Source: an uncultured Bacteroidales bacterium | GTDB taxonomy: Bacteria; Bacteroidota; Bacteroidia; Bacteroidales; Bacteroidaceae | Length of the DNA: 7,404 bases | Reading direction: 5' to 3' | Assembly (NCBI GenBank): GCA_947367415.1 | Contig: CANBEE010000136.1 | Location: 1-7,404, forward strand | Shown here: piece after piece, positions 5,143-7,404 of the stretch | Numbering within the stretch: the stretch's first letter is position 1 | How the letters are laid out: every line of letters starts with the position of its first letter | The notes under the pieces: generated by a model | The model's database searches: none | The model's input: the letters and a program-made list of their open reading frames with translations, nothing else | What the model was told of the DNA's origin: nothing | Program-made: the position numbers and the translations under genes

Positions 5143-5272
5143 TTTACCGATTTACCGATTCATTTTCTATATCCGATATATATGAAAAATAAATAATTAT
5201 AAATATAAAAATAATTTAATTAATTATTTAAATGTATAGACCATATAAGAAACCAATCGGTAAATCGGTAAA
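5143..5272. repeat. Iteron-like TTTACCGA arms around a very AT-rich spacer
   Basis: TTTACCGATTTACCGATT (5143-5160) is two 8-bp TTTACCGA units plus TT, and its exact reverse complement is at 5255-5272. The 94-bp spacer holds only 13 G/C and includes 49 consecutive A/T bases (5185-5233). The right arm ends 3 bp from the primase-helicase stop codon. It could be a protein-binding operator, an origin-like melting site, or the stem of a long RNA hairpin. No gene lies in this gap. Confidence 0.75.
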
Positions 5273-5275
5273 TGA

Positions 5276-7404
5276 TTATTCATTTATGGTACTCTCTCGT
5301 GCATTGAGACGTTGCTGTTCCTTGATGTCGTTGCCTGTGAGGATGATGACATTGTAACCACGCACACCACCCACACGGCGTTGGCGGTAACCTAATCTGT
5401 TCATCGCAAACGCCACGCGCTTGGGCGACAGCGGACACTTCACGTACATGCCTATGAGTTCGATGATGCGCGTGGCTGTAAGGAACTCGCCCGCCTCGTC
5501 GCCGTAGGGCTTGCGCAGGTAGGTGAGGATGAGCTCTTCCTCGATGTTGGGCTCCTCAAACTGCCGGTTGTGCTGCTCCAGCTCAGCGTTCTCCTCATCG
5601 TCAAACCAGTAGCGGAAGCCCTGCTGCCACAGCGCATAGGCTTGGGCATAGATACCGTCGTAGTCGGTGGTGCGCTCCCACGGCGAGTCGATGCTCTCCA
5701 CCATGAAGGGCAGCCAGCGGCGGTTGCCCGAGAGGTCGGTGAGGAAGCGAGGGTTGTTGCCTGTGCCGCAGAACGAGGCTATGTGCTGCCGTCTCAGCGC
5801 ATAGCGCTCCCACACGGGGCGCAGGTTGATGGCAGGGTCGGTGGTGATGGCCTTCAGGAGGTTCACCGCTTCGGGGCGCATATTGTCAAGCTCCTCCAGG
5901 TCGATGAGTGCCAGCTCGGTGAGTGCCAGGCGGTCGTCCTTGCTCATCGAGTGGTTGAAGTGCTTAATGGCAAAGTATTTGTCCAAAGCGGGCGGCAGCA
6001 GATGGGTCATGAACGAGGTCTTGTACTTGCCCTGCTCGCCGATGTAGGTGAGTATCTCGTGGTTGGTGGTGCCGTCGTCGAGCCATGCCGCCACCATGGC
6101 TACCATCCATTTCTTGAAGAAGCGGTTGTGCAGCTCCTGCGTGCAGCCCGTCACGTGCACCGTGGAGGCCAGGCGGTCGATATGGTCGGTCATGCCGTCC
6201 CATGCGGGCAGACTCTCCAGATACTCCTTCAGCGGATGATAGTCGGGGTAGAAGTCACTCTCGATGATGATGTAGAAGTCCGAGATCTTCGCCTGACGCC
6301 CCGTATCTAAGCAGAAGCGGCAGTAGAGGGAGTTGACATGCTGGTCGGTCAATTCGGTGGCCTCCCCCCTGCCCCTCCCAAGGAGGGGTGATTCAGACAT
6401 CGCGGACTTTGCAAGTTCCCCTCCTTGGGAGGGGTTAGGGGAGGCCATCTCTCGTTTTCGGGTAATCAAGTTATGCCTAATCCTGATATTATTTTCCGTG
6501 AGCCAGTCCTGTATGTCCTTGATGGAGGCATAGCGGCTCTCCTTTTCCGCTTTCGGTGGTCGCGCCGTCCCATGCTCCTCGGTCTGCAGGTAGCAGGAGC
6601 GCACGATGGAGGTCACATCCGCTGCATCGTAGTCGGCAAATCGGTTCACCGCCCACTCGCGGCACTGCTCTTCGGGCACTCCGTAGCGGTTCATCTCATA
6701 GCAGGCGGCACTCACATACTTGTTGTAGGTGCCCGCCTCATACACCACGCCCCGATGTGCTAGCTCGCGCAGCACGGCAGCCTCACATCTCTTCACTCTT
6801 ACCTCTTCACTCTTCCCTTTCTTCGGTCTTCCTACGGTTCTCTTCTCCTCAGGCACGATGATGAATGGCGTAGCCTCCGGGTTGTAGTACAGTTCCTCAT
6901 CATAGGCGATCGTGCTGATGCGCCCTACATTCTTGCACTGCCCATCGGTGGGCAAGCCGGTCAACGCCTCGTAGTAGGCGTTACCATACAGGAAGGCTTG
7001 TTTGTAAAAGGCGGCCTCCCCTAACCCCTCCCGAAGAGGGGAATTTGGCTTCGCGAGGCCTGTAAGCTCCCCTTCGGGGGGAGTTGAGGGGGCCTTGTAC
7101 TGGAAGAGAATTCTCACTCCGTGCCCCGACAAGGTAGTATACGCCAGCAGCGTATGCTCGTCGCCCCGCACGAGAGCGAGCACCTCGCCCATCCGCTCGG
7201 CAGGGATATGGTCTATGTCCACCAGGCTCAGCCCCGTGAGCGCCACGATGTGCTGTTGCCGTCTGCCGCCCTCAAAGCGTGCCGCCACGCCGAAGCTGGT
7301 CATCATCTTCTTGTAACGACTGGCACCCTGCTCGTCGCCCGTGGCACGGGCATAGCGGTGCTTCTCGGTAAGGTCGCGCACCGACTGGTCCGTGCGCATC
7401 ATCG
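5276..7404 (-). CDS. VirE/VapE-type primase-helicase (BT4734-like N-terminal domain), 5' end beyond the window
   Basis: At least 708 residues are visible. The N-terminal part resembles the BT4734-like primase domain: Val-Asp-Ile-Asp at 61-64 (acidic pair) and Ser-Gly-His-Gly-Val-Arg at 92-97 resemble the DxD and sxH motifs of archaeo-eukaryotic-type primases. A charged linker at about 183-205 and a helical middle follow. The VirE/VapE helicase part has Gly-Glu-Gln-Gly-Lys-Tyr-Lys-Thr at 455-462 (Walker A, with Tyr in place of the usual Gly before Lys), Leu-Ile-Asp-Leu-Glu-Glu at 499-504 (Walker B), and Ser-Gly-Asn-Arg-Arg-Trp-Leu-Pro-Phe at 558-566. The tail resembles a winged helix. Residues about 104-130 and 320-348 are translated palindromic elements. 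Family comparison suggests 30-50 further N-terminal residues upstream, so the ATG at 7402 is probably internal. Likely roles are DNA priming or unwinding; the in vivo role is unknown. Confidence 0.87.
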   Translation of the reverse strand, partial: MMRTDQSVRDLTEKHRYARATGDEQGASRYKKMMTSFGVAARFEGGRRQQHIVALTGLSLVDIDHIPAERMGEVLALVRGDEHTLLAYTTLSGHGVRILFQYKAPSTPPEGELTGLAKPNSPLREGLGEAAFYKQAFLYGNAYYEALTGLPTDGQCKNVGRISTIAYDEELYYNPEATPFIIVPEEKRTVGRPKKGKSEEVRVKRCEAAVLRELAHRGVVYEAGTYNKYVSAACYEMNRYGVPEEQCREWAVNRFADYDAADVTSIVRSCYLQTEEHGTARPPKAEKESRYASIKDIQDWLTENNIRIRHNLITRKREMASPNPSQGGELAKSAMSESPLLGRGRGEATELTDQHVNSLYCRFCLDTGRQAKISDFYIIIESDFYPDYHPLKEYLESLPAWDGMTDHIDRLASTVHVTGCTQELHNRFFKKWMVAMVAAWLDDGTTNHEILTYIGEQGKYKTSFMTHLLPPALDKYFAIKHFNHSMSKDDRLALTELALIDLEELDNMRPEAVNLLKAITTDPAINLRPVWERYALRRQHIASFCGTGNNPRFLTDLSGNRRWLPFMVESIDSPWERTTDYDGIYAQAYALWQQGFRYWFDDEENAELEQHNRQFEEPNIEEELILTYLRKPYGDEAGEFLTATRIIELIGMYVKCPLSPKRVAFAMNRLGYRQRRVGGVRGYNVIILTGNDIKEQQRLNARESTINE
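6359..6446. repeat. GC-rich palindromic element, copy 2 (inside the primase-helicase gene)
   Basis: An 88-bp copy from GGCCTCCC to GGAGGCC with stems CCCTCCCAAGGAGGGG and CCCTCCTTGGGAGGGG. It encodes about 28 residues (near 320-348) in the linker before the helicase part, in the same reading frame as copy 1. Confidence 0.9.
7013..7094. repeat. GC-rich palindromic element, copy 4 (inside the primase-helicase gene, divergent)
   Basis: An 82-bp copy from GGCCTCCC to GAGGGGGCC, more diverged than the others (CTCCCGAAGAGGGG and CTCCCCTTCGGGG arms). It encodes about 27 residues just after the primase-like sxH motif, again ending Gly-Glu-Ala. Confidence 0.85.

Noticed and set aside
5570..6310. Long plus-strand open frame antisense to the primase-helicase gene (246 codons)
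   Set aside because: The helicase motifs on the minus strand explain the open frame; the plus-strand product resembles no family.
2279..7094. CRISPR array or ordinary insertion sequences
   Set aside because: The repeats are too far apart and irregular for CRISPR, no cas gene is present, and no transposase gene is visible.

Overview
The window looks like a chromosomal accessory region of a Bacteroidales bacterium, most likely a GC-rich member of the Prevotella/Bacteroides group. The evidence is the gene content (a VirE/BT4734-type primase-helicase, DUF4248, HU-like and smalltalk genes, and a polysaccharide-degradation gene pair), TAnnTTTG-type -7 promoter boxes, weak or absent Shine-Dalgarno sequences, and AT-rich gaps between GC-rich genes. 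The species cannot be named from the sequence alone.

Layout. Positions 1-1920 (minus strand) hold a polyuronate-degradation pair: a GH88 unsaturated glucuronyl hydrolase lipoprotein followed, 5 bp downstream, by a secreted alginate-lyase-family protein that runs off the window. Positions 2099-7404 (minus strand, read from right to left) hold a module known to recur in Bacteroidales genomes but of unknown function: a VirE/VapE primase-helicase (5' end beyond the window), a DUF4248 protein, an HU-like DNA-binding protein, a 37-residue smalltalk-type peptide, and an M15-type peptidase. The only credible plus-strand gene, at 4160-4558, encodes a DUF559 (Vsr-like) endonuclease and interrupts this module.

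The most striking content is repetitive. (1) A GC-rich palindromic element of about 82-105 bp occurs four times. Three copies lie in frame inside genes (one in the M15 peptidase, two in the primase-helicase), each adding about 27 residues ending in Gly-Glu-Ala, and one lies just upstream of the HU-like start codon. (2) A different element of about 56-63 bp brackets the DUF559 nuclease gene: direct copies at 4085 and 4668 and an inverted copy at 4568. The unit looks like a small mobile element or a nuclease-carried repeat system. (3) A third palindromic element at 2687-2808 has two arms whose base changes compensate. (4) Two 18-bp arms, each made of 8-bp TTTACCGA repeats, face each other across a 94-bp spacer with only 13 G/C, directly between the primase-helicase and DUF4248 genes. 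This resembles an iteron-bounded melting region or an operator.

How the genes may work together. The lyase would cut uronate polymers to give unsaturated ends, and the GH88 enzyme would remove the unsaturated sugar. The second module joins DNA-handling proteins (primase-helicase, HU-like) to a cell-wall-type peptidase and a tiny hydrophobic peptide; its biological job cannot be read from this sequence. The nuclease and the palindromic elements are probably later invaders. The in-frame copies suggest that the genes remained under selection after insertion.
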